From Rubritalea tangerina (GTDB lineage: Bacteria > Verrucomicrobiota > Verrucomicrobiia > Verrucomicrobiales > Akkermansiaceae), in the NCBI RefSeq assembly GCF_042683245.1, contig NZ_JBHUJB010000076.1, forward strand, positions 29,073-93,072: a DNA stretch of 64,000 nucleotides, in the 5' to 3' direction. Shown piece by piece: positions 38,341 through 48,200 of the stretch. Numbering within the stretch: position 1 is the first letter of the stretch; each line of letters opens with the position of its first letter. The notes beneath the pieces were generated by a model. The model saw nothing but the letters and a program-made list of their open reading frames with translations. It had not been told where the DNA came from and did no database searches. The translations under genes were made by a program, and so were the position numbers.

Positions 38341-38506
38341 ACTGCCTGCCTCCCCCCTCAATTGCGGTGTCCTGCCTGACATAAAAATTCTCAGACAGGC
38401 GCCCTCTACAATAGCAGGCGCCAGATCACCACTCCCCCCCCAATGAGTAAGCTTGCATGCTAAACTTACAAGCCTCTCTGCTACTCTATCGTCTACCTAA
38501 CAAGTC

Positions 38507-41500
38507 CTACTTCACTTCGAGCTGGACGGACGGAAGGCCTGTAGCTCTGCCCTCGTAAACACCTTTGAGAGGCATCCCTTCTTTTGGAAAATACGCACCC
38601 GCAACAGATCCTGACAGTACAACTTGGTTCTTACGTAGAGGCTTACCAGTTTTCACCATCCGGTTTGCTAGCTGCCTGAGTGACTCACGAGGGTCACCTA
38701 ACACATTGGATGCAGCACCTTGATATACCACCTTTCCACCTAGCGTCAGGTCTACCTGCAACTTACTGAAATCCAGTCCTTCCACAGGAACACCCTTGCC
38801 TAACACATAGGTATGCGTTCCGCAGCTCATCGCCACAATATCCCCAGTGGTCATTTTCCCAAGTGACTTATCATAGCGTAGATCTGGGACATCCAGCCCG
38901 ACATGCACACTCTTAATGTATGGCATGAGATCATCCACAGTTTTGATCGTCCTGCGGATGTCTTTTTTAAGTGTGAATGCAATTTCTGATTCGATGTGAA
39001 AACCTATGAAACTGTCAGCCTCAACCGACCCGCCAGATTCCACTTCCTGATTGGTGAAAAAGGTTCCTGACACTGGTGCTAAGACTCCCCACTTCTTCTG
39101 TGACGCCTTGCTGGCAAATGCCATTTTATAGCCACTCACCCTCCCGTACTCTTGCATCATTGCATGATCAAAAACCTCCTGAATTTGATACCCCTCTTCA
39201 AGGCTCAGATCCCTCCCAAGAGTCGCACTCAAGGGCGCTATCGCCCTCACCTCCTGTACTGCATTCACCAGAGAATCCGCCAGTCGCTTAGGGTCATAGA
39301 CGTCTACTGAGCTTGTACTTCTCTGGTTCTGGGCCACTGCAGGTTCACTATCATCCAGTTGCTTAATAAAGGAGATCAGGTCATTCAGCTGCGCTTCGGA
39401 TAGCCCATCGAGCTTGCCGTGCATCCCCTCTACATTGCGATCTACTAACACCTCCCTCAGATCTGCAGCTGAACCGTCATGCAAGTAAGGTGCTGTCGCC
39501 CAGACTCCGAGCAACGATGGAGTATCAAAGCCCCTCAGCTCCCCAGATAGCCGCTTCCCACTGCTGGGCTGATATGTCCCAACATCATGCACCACTGCGT
39601 CTAAACTGTCCGTATAGCTGTCCCCCCCGTGGCAATCAGCACAACCAGCTAGTTTAAACAACGCACGACCACGCACTCCAGCTTCGGTAAGACTGCCGTC
39701 CTCCTTTCGGTACGGACTCTTAGGAGTCTCATTGAGCGAACGCACATACGCAGCTATGGCATCTAACTCTTTGCTCTCACCTGCCTTGGGAATCCCCAGT
39801 GGATGCGCTTTCTGAAATGCTTTACTAGACGATCTGCTAAATCCAGTCCCGCCGAAGGCTCCTCGAATATCATGCTCGAAATCTTGAATTTCATCGAAAT
39901 TAGCACTCCAGTGCAAACGACCGTGCTTTTCCCCAGCTTTACCTAACAAAGAAATGGTATTCCGCAGACCCTCGCCCCGATCAGTGAAGTCCCATACTCG
40001 TCCATCATGCCCACCATCCAGATGACAACTTGCACAGCTGATATAACCATCTCGACTCATCCGCGGGTTTCCAGCATGATAAAAATGCTTCTTCCCCGAC
40101 AACACAATGGGCTCTAACTTCTCCTCGCGAACCGTTGTGATACGCTTCAGAACCTTCGCCTGGCCGCCACCATCATTAACCAAATCGGTCACATCATAGC
40201 TAACCACTGATCGATCCAGAAAATTATGCACATACAGCGTGAGCCCGTCCTTGCTCAAGGCCAAGCCTTGGGGTGCTGCACCCACATGTAAAATGGAGGT
40301 CATATGCTCTCCACTATAGCTATCTAACACCTCCACGCTATTGCTCCCTTGGCACGCTACGAAGAGCAAATCACCATTACGGCTATAGACTGCTGCTGTC
40401 GCCATGTCTTTATCGTTAAAGTCATGTCGGTTCTCAATTTCCTCCTGGCCAGTAGAGAGATCAATCTTGGAAGCGATCGCACGCACTGAGCTCTCAAAAT
40501 TCAGCGGCTTACCATCCCGTGCCAGCCCCCGTGCTATATTGTCCTTCTTCGATGGCACCCACGCCTGCAAACCGTCAGGTGACAGTACTATCTGACTGAG
40601 GTAGTTCGGAACGCCGCGGCCCGAATCCTCGGTATCTGCGGACGTATCAAATGCTAGATCTATCTTCCTCACTACGCCGCCTTCCAGATTATATTGATAA
40701 ACCTCAGCCCCCATATCAGGGGAACGGAACCTTGTGACGTAAAGCTCCTTATTATCATGACTGAGAGCCACCCCTCTCAATGAATCGCCACCATCTAACA
40801 AGTTAATTACTTTAACAACTTTTTGCTGAACGCAATCCACCTGATAAATCACCCCCAACGCTTGACTTGAAATGTATGCTGATTCTCCGTCCCGCGTAAG
40901 TACCACTCCATACGGACGTGAACCATATGGCAATACCACTCTTCCAGTGACTTGATGACTGCGCGAGTCGATCAAGACAAGCGCAGCCTCAGCCTCATCC
41001 ACCACAGCCACTCTGGTTTTAGCAATCGATAATGTTCTTGGATGCTTACCAACCTCCACCTCAGTTCTGAGCTCACCAGTCTCAAAATTGGTCACACTGA
41101 CCGAGCCATTATCTGGGTTCACATTCCAAACCATCGCCTCACCATCCACTGCAATCGTGGAAGAATTTCTGGGCAATGTAGCCGTCAATGGATTGTGCAC
41201 CAAATAGCTCACCTGGCTGTAGGCACGAGCATCCCCACGCTTGGAATGTAACAGCACTTGATATCGCCCGGCTTCCTTGAAGCTCTTCGTCACCACCGGG
41301 CTCGAACTAAAGGCTGTGAGCCCCTTTCCATCACCAAAGTCCCAGGCATATTCAGTGCCCTCCTCTGCCGTAGCTACAGTAAAATGAACGCGCTTTCCTA
41401 CAACCACTGGTTCAGGGCTCTTAATCTCTACCTTGAAATCACTCATCAACTTCCCAGTCGAGAAAGTGGAACGAAAAGCTTCGGTATTCTTATTACCGAC

Positions 41501-42850
41501 TTGATCTTCCACAGAGCCCACAGGAACGATCACTTCATAAGTGGCCTCCGCCTCTAACTGCCGATCTGGGCTGAAGTTTAAAATAGCATTATGCAAACTC
41601 CATGAGCCTGGAATCTCATCCCCCCCAACCTGCTTCACCATAATCCCAGAGAGAGTCGCATGGTTTATTTCATCCGACCATGTGAGACCTATCCGACTGA
41701 GCCTATGGTTCATTGTCGACCCATCTTTCGGGTGCACAAAGTTAACTCTGGGCCCTTGAGTGTCAGCCTCCACTGCGTGCGCTATCATGTGAGATCCAGT
41801 CCCATGATCACAGGTCATCACCACATATTGCCCGATCACATTAGCCCCATCAAAATCTTGGTGCGGCACCTTCATCGGCACACGCTTCACCAGCTTTGGA
41901 TGCTCCGGATCACGCACATCCAACTTAGCATAACCATTAGACGCTCCCTGATGTAGATAGCCATCTTGTATCACTCCATACCCCCCCTTCGAACCAAGCC
42001 GTTCACCGCAGTAATCGCTTACCAAGCGCATATCGCTCACATCATTCAAATCCCAAATCCGAGGTTTCTCGGCGATTCCGTAGAGATACCCACCATTGAA
42101 CAAAGCACTGTAACCAACGGTTTCCTTCAACACCTTCACCAAGGATGGCGCTCGAGGATCGCCAATATCAAGCACGCTGATGCCAGGACCATCAAAGGAA
42201 TTGCAGACCAACAAGTTGCCGCAAGCAAACAAGGACCCCACCTTGAAGCCCCCCGTCTTATGCATCGGCACAGAGGCCACCAACTCAGGACTCCGCACAT
42301 CACTCGCATCCACCACATGCACACCAGTATTTGTCCCACCGATATAGACGTGGGGGAACTGCATAGCTAGCCACCACGCCGTATCCGCATAAGCCCCTTT
42401 GCTAAGGCTAGACACCACCAATGAACTCAGATGCTTCGGAGCATGGATGTCACTCCAATCCCAAATTTGCAACCCCGTCTGCGATGGCAAAAAGGCGAGA
42501 TCTCTACCCTCATGCGTCACAAACCCATAATTGTGCCCCTCAAACAACACCTTTGTATGCGCATCTGCATGGGTGGAAACCCGCTTGGGATTCTCTGGGT
42601 CCGAAATGTCAAAGAAGGCTATCGCAGCGTCTCCCAACCCACTATCTCTGGCCTCCAAAGCCACCAAATACCCTTTAAAAAGTTGCACTGCTGCATGGCC
42701 ACGCACACCCTTCTTCGAACTATCTATCACCCCCAAACTCTTATAGAGTTCCTCCTCCGAATAACTCCGCCCAATCACGCCTGGCCCTTCAGAACCTAAC
42801 AAACCCGTAGCCAGAACAGCCAACAATAATGCACCACTGAGTAGCTTCAC
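38507..42850 (-). CDS. Propeller/PKD/di-haem cytochrome/keto-acid hydratase fusion
   Basis: 1447 residues, GTG start at 42850 that overlaps the IclR stop (GTGA). Signal peptide about 1-19. Domains in order: LVIVD-type propeller repeats (about 40-360), a Big_5-like domain (about 370-465), PKD (about 470-555, with YAWDFGDG at 501-508), a YVTN-type propeller (about 560-900), then a cytochrome part with CASCH at 939-943 and CADCH at 1070-1074. From about 1185 to the end lies a domain of the 2-keto-4-pentenoate hydratase (MhpD/fumarylacetoacetase-related) family, with VSGYKMAFAS and FHIESEIAFTL supplying the usual acidic metal ligands. The reading frame is continuous. A hydratase of this family outside the cytoplasm, fused to a di-haem unit, is highly unusual. 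Confidence 0.85.
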   Translation of the reverse strand: MKLLSGALLLAVLATGLLGSEGPGVIGRSYSEEELYKSLGVIDSSKKGVRGHAAVQLFKGYLVALEARDSGLGDAAIAFFDISDPENPKRVSTHADAHTKVLFEGHNYGFVTHEGRDLAFLPSQTGLQIWDWSDIHAPKHLSSLVVSSLSKGAYADTAWWLAMQFPHVYIGGTNTGVHVVDASDVRSPELVASVPMHKTGGFKVGSLFACGNLLVCNSFDGPGISVLDIGDPRAPSLVKVLKETVGYSALFNGGYLYGIAEKPRIWDLNDVSDMRLVSDYCGERLGSKGGYGVIQDGYLHQGASNGYAKLDVRDPEHPKLVKRVPMKVPHQDFDGANVIGQYVVMTCDHGTGSHMIAHAVEADTQGPRVNFVHPKDGSTMNHRLSRIGLTWSDEINHATLSGIMVKQVGGDEIPGSWSLHNAILNFSPDRQLEAEATYEVIVPVGSVEDQVGNKNTEAFRSTFSTGKLMSDFKVEIKSPEPVVVGKRVHFTVATAEEGTEYAWDFGDGKGLTAFSSSPVVTKSFKEAGRYQVLLHSKRGDARAYSQVSYLVHNPLTATLPRNSSTIAVDGEAMVWNVNPDNGSVSVTNFETGELRTEVEVGKHPRTLSIAKTRVAVVDEAEAALVLIDSRSHQVTGRVVLPYGSRPYGVVLTRDGESAYISSQALGVIYQVDCVQQKVVKVINLLDGGDSLRGVALSHDNKELYVTRFRSPDMGAEVYQYNLEGGVVRKIDLAFDTSADTEDSGRGVPNYLSQIVLSPDGLQAWVPSKKDNIARGLARDGKPLNFESSVRAIASKIDLSTGQEEIENRHDFNDKDMATAAVYSRNGDLLFVACQGSNSVEVLDSYSGEHMTSILHVGAAPQGLALSKDGLTLYVHNFLDRSVVSYDVTDLVNDGGGQAKVLKRITTVREEKLEPIVLSGKKHFYHAGNPRMSRDGYISCASCHLDGGHDGRVWDFTDRGEGLRNTISLLGKAGEKHGRLHWSANFDEIQDFEHDIRGAFGGTGFSRSSSKAFQKAHPLGIPKAGESKELDAIAAYVRSLNETPKSPYRKEDGSLTEAGVRGRALFKLAGCADCHGGDSYTDSLDAVVHDVGTYQPSSGKRLSGELRGFDTPSLLGVWATAPYLHDGSAADLREVLVDRNVEGMHGKLDGLSEAQLNDLISFIKQLDDSEPAVAQNQRSTSSVDVYDPKRLADSLVNAVQEVRAIAPLSATLGRDLSLEEGYQIQEVFDHAMMQEYGRVSGYKMAFASKASQKKWGVLAPVSGTFFTNQEVESGGSVEADSFIGFHIESEIAFTLKKDIRRTIKTVDDLMPYIKSVHVGLDVPDLRYDKSLGKMTTGDIVAMSCGTHTYVLGKGVPVEGLDFSKLQVDLTLGGKVVYQGAASNVLGDPRESLRQLANRMVKTGKPLRKNQVVLSGSVAGAYFPKEGMPLKGVYEGRATGLPSVQLEVK

Positions 42851-43620
42851 TGAGCACCTCCTAACAACTTAGTGACCTGATCAGCTGCAGATTTTACCAA
42901 TGATCCAACATCTACAAATTTCGACTCTGGAAGACGACTCGATGGCCCAGTCACCCAGAGCGCCGCTACAGGATAACCATATGGGTCCTTCACAGGCGCA
43001 GCAATACAATGGCATCCCTCGATCTGCTCGGCTCGATCATAGGCCACTCCTGCCAGCTTGATTCGCTCTAGTCCATCTAAAAGATCATTCTTAGAAGTGA
43101 TCGTGTTTTCATTGAAGGCCACCAACTCGATACGGTCCACCACCTTCGCTTGCTCAGCCTTGCTTAAGTGTGCCAGTAATACCTTGCCCGGCGCCGAACA
43201 ATGCAAATGAAACTTCGCCCCCTTCTCTACCCGAAAGTTAAAATGGTGAGTTCCTGCCACCTCCTCTAACACTGCTCCCTCACAATCAAGTAAAGTCCCT
43301 AACAAAACAGTCTCTCTCACAGTATCGCGTAAGGCCAACATCGGCTCACGCGCCAATTGCACTAAATTCACATCCCCCATCGCACGATACCCAATCGTGA
43401 AAAGCTTCCGCGTCAAAACATAACTCTGCGTCCCCTGAAAAAATGCAATATACCCAGCATCCCTCAAAGTCACACATATCCTAAATATGGAATTCCGCGG
43501 CACCCCCAATTCCTTTGCAATCTGAGAAACAATCATCCCATCACGATGCTGGCTCAGTAATTCCAGCACTCGCATCGCACGCTCCAAACTCGGAACCACA
43601 TACTTAGCTTCCATATCCAT
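42847..43620 (-). CDS. IclR-family transcriptional regulator
   Basis: 257 residues from ATG 43620; GTG 43626 and ATG 43614 are alternatives. The N-terminal winged helix reads SLERAMRVLELLSQHRDGM then SQIAKELGVPRNSIFRIC, and the C-terminal part is an IclR effector domain (VEKGAKFHLHCSAPGKVLLA, then GYPVAALWVTGPSSR). Its stop overlaps the start codon of the large cytochrome-hydratase fusion, so they form one operon. IclR proteins often control catabolism of aromatic or keto acids, which matches the hydratase domain. It is divergent from the galactokinase gene, with about 290 bp between. Confidence 0.88.
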   Translation of the reverse strand: MDMEAKYVVPSLERAMRVLELLSQHRDGMIVSQIAKELGVPRNSIFRICVTLRDAGYIAFFQGTQSYVLTRKLFTIGYRAMGDVNLVQLAREPMLALRDTVRETVLLGTLLDCEGAVLEEVAGTHHFNFRVEKGAKFHLHCSAPGKVLLAHLSKAEQAKVVDRIELVAFNENTITSKNDLLDGLERIKLAGVAYDRAEQIEGCHCIAAPVKDPYGYPVAALWVTGPSSRLPESKFVDVGSLVKSAADQVTKLLGGAQ

Positions 43621-43912
43621 AACCACTTATAAATGAAACCCACCCCATTCCTATCACGAACTTTCTAAATGTAGACACAATCACCACATATCAAACATAG
43701 CCCACACACTCCACCACCTACCCCCACAATAAAGAGGAATCCCCAAATAAAGGATGCGAGAATCGATAAGAAAAATGCGTTTTACAAGCGTGACGAACAC
43801 CCATTGCAAGGCATAGAAGTTGCTCCTCAATCCCTCCAAAATACCTTCCACATCAGCATGTCCAACCCTACGGGAATCTGGTCTCATATGACACCGCACA
43901 CCCTATAACCCA

Positions 43913-45073
43913 ATGACCAACCCGCACCTCACCCACCTCGACCTTTTCCAGCAAGCCTTCGCTGCCAAACCCACCCATTTCTCTCAGGCTCCCGGAAGAC
44001 TTGAAATCCTAGGTAACCACACCGACTACAACCAAGGCTTCGTCCTCAGCTTGGCCGTCGACCGCCATACCCAAATCTCTCTCAGAAAAACCCAAGGCTC
44101 TCTATGCCAGCTCCTCAGCCCGCAAATTGAAACCAACATCCGAGAGTTCGACCTCCACTCGATCAACTCCCCACTTCCCAATAAAGATTGGCTCAACTAC
44201 CCACGGGGTATCGCCCACATACTCCAACAAAACCAGCACGCACTCACCGGTTTCCAGGCGCTCATCACCTCTGACATCCCCTTGTCTGCAGGCATGAGTA
44301 GCTCCGCCGCTCTAGAAATGGCCCTCGTCTCCGGCCTAGACGCTCTCTTCGAACTCAACCTCTCCAATAAAGCGGAAATCGGCCAAGCCTGCGAAAACCA
44401 CTACATCGGTGCCAATACAGGCCTCATGGACCAACTCACTTCACTCAATGGAAAAAAAGACCACCTCTTGCTCAGCGAATACCGCCACCTCCACCTCTCG
44501 CACCTTCCCTTCCCCCAGCAACTCGCCATCGTCGTCGTGAATACCCACGTCGCCCATGACCTCAGTCAGGAATACAACCAACGACGCGCCGAATGCGAAA
44601 GCGCGCTCGCTACTCTCTCCCAAAAACACCCAGACCTCCACTCCCTACGCGATGTCGACCTCCCCCTACTGCACCAGTCGCGGACCAGCCTCTCACAAGA
44701 GGAATACAAGCGCGCCCTCCATGTTGTCTCTGAAAACTCCCGTGTCCACCAAGCCCAATCCTACCTCAAAACACACGATTTCACCCGCTTCGGCCACTTG
44801 CTCTTTGAATCCCACCAAAGCTCCATCCAAAACTTCGAAAATTCCTGCCCAGAACTCAACCTCCTCGTCGACATTGCTAATAAATCACCACGCTGCCTCG
44901 GCGCCAGACTCAGCGGTGGGGGGTTCGGGGGTATCTCAATCCACCTCACGCGTGCCGCAGACGCGGCTGCCTACGCCAAGCATGTCACCCACATCTATTC
45001 CCAAAAATCCGGCAAAGAGGCCACCGCCTTCGTCTGCCACAGCGCAGATGGTGCCACCGTCCATCCACACTAA
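43913..45073 (+). CDS. galK: Galactokinase-type GHMP sugar kinase
   Basis: 386 residues, no signal peptide. Family motifs: APGRLEILGNHTDYNQG near the start (galactokinase signature, but Asn replaces the Glu of the usual GEHTDYN), the ATP-binding IPLSAGMSSSAALE in the middle, and GARLSGGGFGG near the C terminus. It phosphorylates galactose or a related sugar such as N-acetylgalactosamine to the 1-phosphate in the Leloir route. Nearby GH20 and sulfatase genes make an amino-sugar substrate possible, but nothing in the sequence decides it. No galT or galE is in the window. Confidence 0.85.
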   Translation: MTNPHLTHLDLFQQAFAAKPTHFSQAPGRLEILGNHTDYNQGFVLSLAVDRHTQISLRKTQGSLCQLLSPQIETNIREFDLHSINSPLPNKDWLNYPRGIAHILQQNQHALTGFQALITSDIPLSAGMSSSAALEMALVSGLDALFELNLSNKAEIGQACENHYIGANTGLMDQLTSLNGKKDHLLLSEYRHLHLSHLPFPQQLAIVVVNTHVAHDLSQEYNQRRAECESALATLSQKHPDLHSLRDVDLPLLHQSRTSLSQEEYKRALHVVSENSRVHQAQSYLKTHDFTRFGHLLFESHQSSIQNFENSCPELNLLVDIANKSPRCLGARLSGGGFGGISIHLTRAADAAAYAKHVTHIYSQKSGKEATAFVCHSADGATVHPH

Positions 45074-45220
45074 AACTACACCCCCAATGCCTTGGGAAAT
45101 ATCCACACCTTCCATTTAAATCACCCGTTTAGCCCCCACCAAATTCCCTCCTTGCTAACATCCTCCATTTAGGTTGGTCTAGTGGACCATTCCCCCCTCA
45201 TACCATGCACAAACCCAAGT

Positions 45221-48200
45221 ATGAGACCATCCACTGCAATCGCCCTACCGCTAGCGCTCTTAGGCGCAGCCATCCCCTTTTGCCTCCAGCTCTCTGATCA
45301 AAAAGAGCCCACCACTCCTCAGACCGCAGCACCTCCTGCTATCACTGAAAACACTCTCATTTCATCTCCGTCCTCGGTAGGCAGTGCAGAAAAGGTCTCG
45401 GCTACTGCCTCCATCGACCACCTCCTCCACACCCTCAACAACACTTCTTCCCCCACCCAACGCGCTCAAACCATACAAAATGCCAAGGTTTTTGCCCAAC
45501 AACGCTCCCAAGAACTGATCAAGCTCCTCCGCAACTCACCAGAGCGAGCCCTCACACATTGCATCAGCCTGGAACAATGGGCTCAGCTTCCGGAGGAACT
45601 TCGCCCATTCTTTGAAACCCCTTTCAGTTCCACCCAAAGCTACGACGTCTACAACGTCTGTGGCGAAGCCCCAGACTCAGTCCGCGCCCAACTAAAAGGC
45701 CAAAACTCCTCACCCATCTCGGCCACCTTTGGCGACGCGACTGCCTACACATCGGACCTGCGTTCTCAAGTCCTCAGTAAGGCTTCCCTCTCCTCATTCG
45801 GCTACCAATTCGCAGGTGATATTGTCCTGCTCACAGACTCACCCGTCTACCCACTCAACTCCGTAGAACTCGACCTTGCCGTCGACCTCTATGAAACCTC
45901 TCCCAGAGGCCTCATGGTCGACCCCACCACCGGAAACCCTGCAAATGGCCATACCTATGCCCTCATCGGAGGCTATGTCCACGCATTCGAAAGCCCAAAT
46001 TCACTTCAAACCCTCGAACAAAGCCTCACCACCATTGAGCAACTCAATTCCCCCAAGTCCAATGATCAAATCTATGCCCTCCTAGCCAACGACGCTACCA
46101 TCGACCTCAACCAACTCGTCCAAGCCGCAGAAGTCCAGGCTAGCGCACGGACCGAAACTCCCAAATCAGTCCTCTTCATCCGCGTCGATTTCTCCGATGT
46201 CTCCGGTGCCGCCTACACCCAGGCCGAACTCCTCCAGAGGCTCAACGATTCTTCAGACCTCATCGATGAAATGTCCTATAGCAAGACAAACCTCGGCACC
46301 CCCACTGTCACTAGCGAACTCTTCCGCCTACCCTCCCCATCTACCAGCTACTTGGAGGATTCCTCCGCTCTCCTCAATGACGCACGCGCCCTCGCGCAAG
46401 CTGCCGGCTACGACCTCTCCGCCTACGACATTGTCGGTGTCAATTTCCCTGATATCCCCATCACCTTCGGTGGTGTCCAGTTCGCCGGCCTCGCCTCCGT
46501 CGGCGGTGGCAACCAATGGCTCAATGGCGATGTCTCACGCGGCACCATCACCCACGAATTTGGCCACAACTACGGCCTCTACCACGCCGAATTTTGGCAA
46601 ACCAACGATGGCTCCATCATGGGCTCTGGCTCCTCCATCACCTACGGTGACCCCTTCGATATGATGGGGTCCAGCAGTTCCTACCCAAATGGCCACTTCA
46701 GCCACTTCGCCAAACACCGCCTCAATTGGATAGAAGAACCCAAGGTCATCAAACCTACCAGCACCTCCGGCACCTACCGCATCTATCGCTTCGACCATAG
46801 CTCCTCAAATGACAATAACGCCCTCGCCCTCGAAATCCAAAATAACGAATCCGAAACCTTCTGGGTCGGATACCGAAAAAATTTCACCTCGAACACCTCG
46901 CTCAGCAATGGCCTCTACGTCACTTGGGCGCACACCAGCTCAAAAGCTCGCTTGCTCGATATGACCCCGGACTCCGATTCTGACAGCTCTGATGACACCA
47001 GAGACTCAGCCCTGCCCATCAACCAAACCTTCACCGACACCACTGGCATCGTCAATGTCACCCCAATCGCTCAAGGTGGCACCAGCCCAAATGAATGGAT
47101 CGATGTCAATGTCGCAATAGGCCCATTCCCAAACAACAATGCCCCTTTAGCCAACATCATTGCTGACTCCAACGCTGACGCAAGAACTCCAATCACCTTG
47201 AATGCCTCAGCCTCTGACCCAGACGGTGACGCACTCGTCTACTCATGGGACTTCGGCGATGGCCAGAGCAAAGCTTACACCTCTTCCGTCACTCATTATT
47301 GGGTTGCCGGTGGTAACTACACCGTCACTCTCACCGTCTCTGACATGAAGGGCAAATCCACCACCACAACGCATAATATTACGATCTCTGACCCGCTACT
47401 CCAGTGGACCCTCAAAACCACCACTCAGTCAAACCGTCACTACCGCGCTCTCGCCTGCTCGAATTCCACCATCGTCGCTGTGGGGGGTGAATCCTCAAAT
47501 AGTGGCTGCTTAGCCTACTCATCTGATGGCTCAAGCTGGAACACCAAAAATTTGGGAACCAATGTGCGCTTCCGTGATGTCACCTATGACGGAACCCGAT
47601 TTATAGCGGTCGGCTATGACTACAATTTCTCTAACTCACGCTGGGAAGCCGTTATCTATTCTTCCACTGACGCAGAAACTTGGAACCGCAACCTACTCGA
47701 AGGCCCTAACCTTCTCCGAGCCATTACCACAAACCCACAAGGGGTGAGTGTCGCAGTCGGTGAAAATGGCACCATCTATCGCACAACAAACGGCACCTCA
47801 TGGAACCTCATCAGTCAGCCTTTTCTTAGCACTGAAGATATCACCACCATTACATACACGGGCTCGACATTTGTTGCCGGTGGGCGTGCATCAGATACCC
47901 TGATTGGCTCTACTTCGCCGACATCCCCCTTCATCCTAAGATCCACTGATGGAACATCGTGGTCCCATATCCCTGAAAACAACATCAACTTCCCCTACAG
48001 TTACAGTGGACTCTCCCACCTCAACCAATTAGCAGATACTCTCCTGAGCTCAGGATATTACAACCACCTCAGCTACTCCCAAGATGAAGGCCTATCTTGG
48101 TCTCACTCATATCAAGGGGCTGAACAATTTGAAGCTACAGGCTCCGACCATTTTGCTGGAATTTCACTCATCATTGGCGAAGACTTCTATAGTAGCACAC

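Noticed and set aside
38371..38422. Hairpin and CAGGCGCC direct repeat in the 38.3-38.5 kb gap as a mobile-element end
   Set aside because: Arms are imperfect, the direct repeat is only 8 bp and no transposase is nearby.
43621..43912. Riboswitch or small RNA in the IclR-galK gap
   Set aside because: No long stem or conserved riboswitch core; A/C-rich and apparently unstructured.
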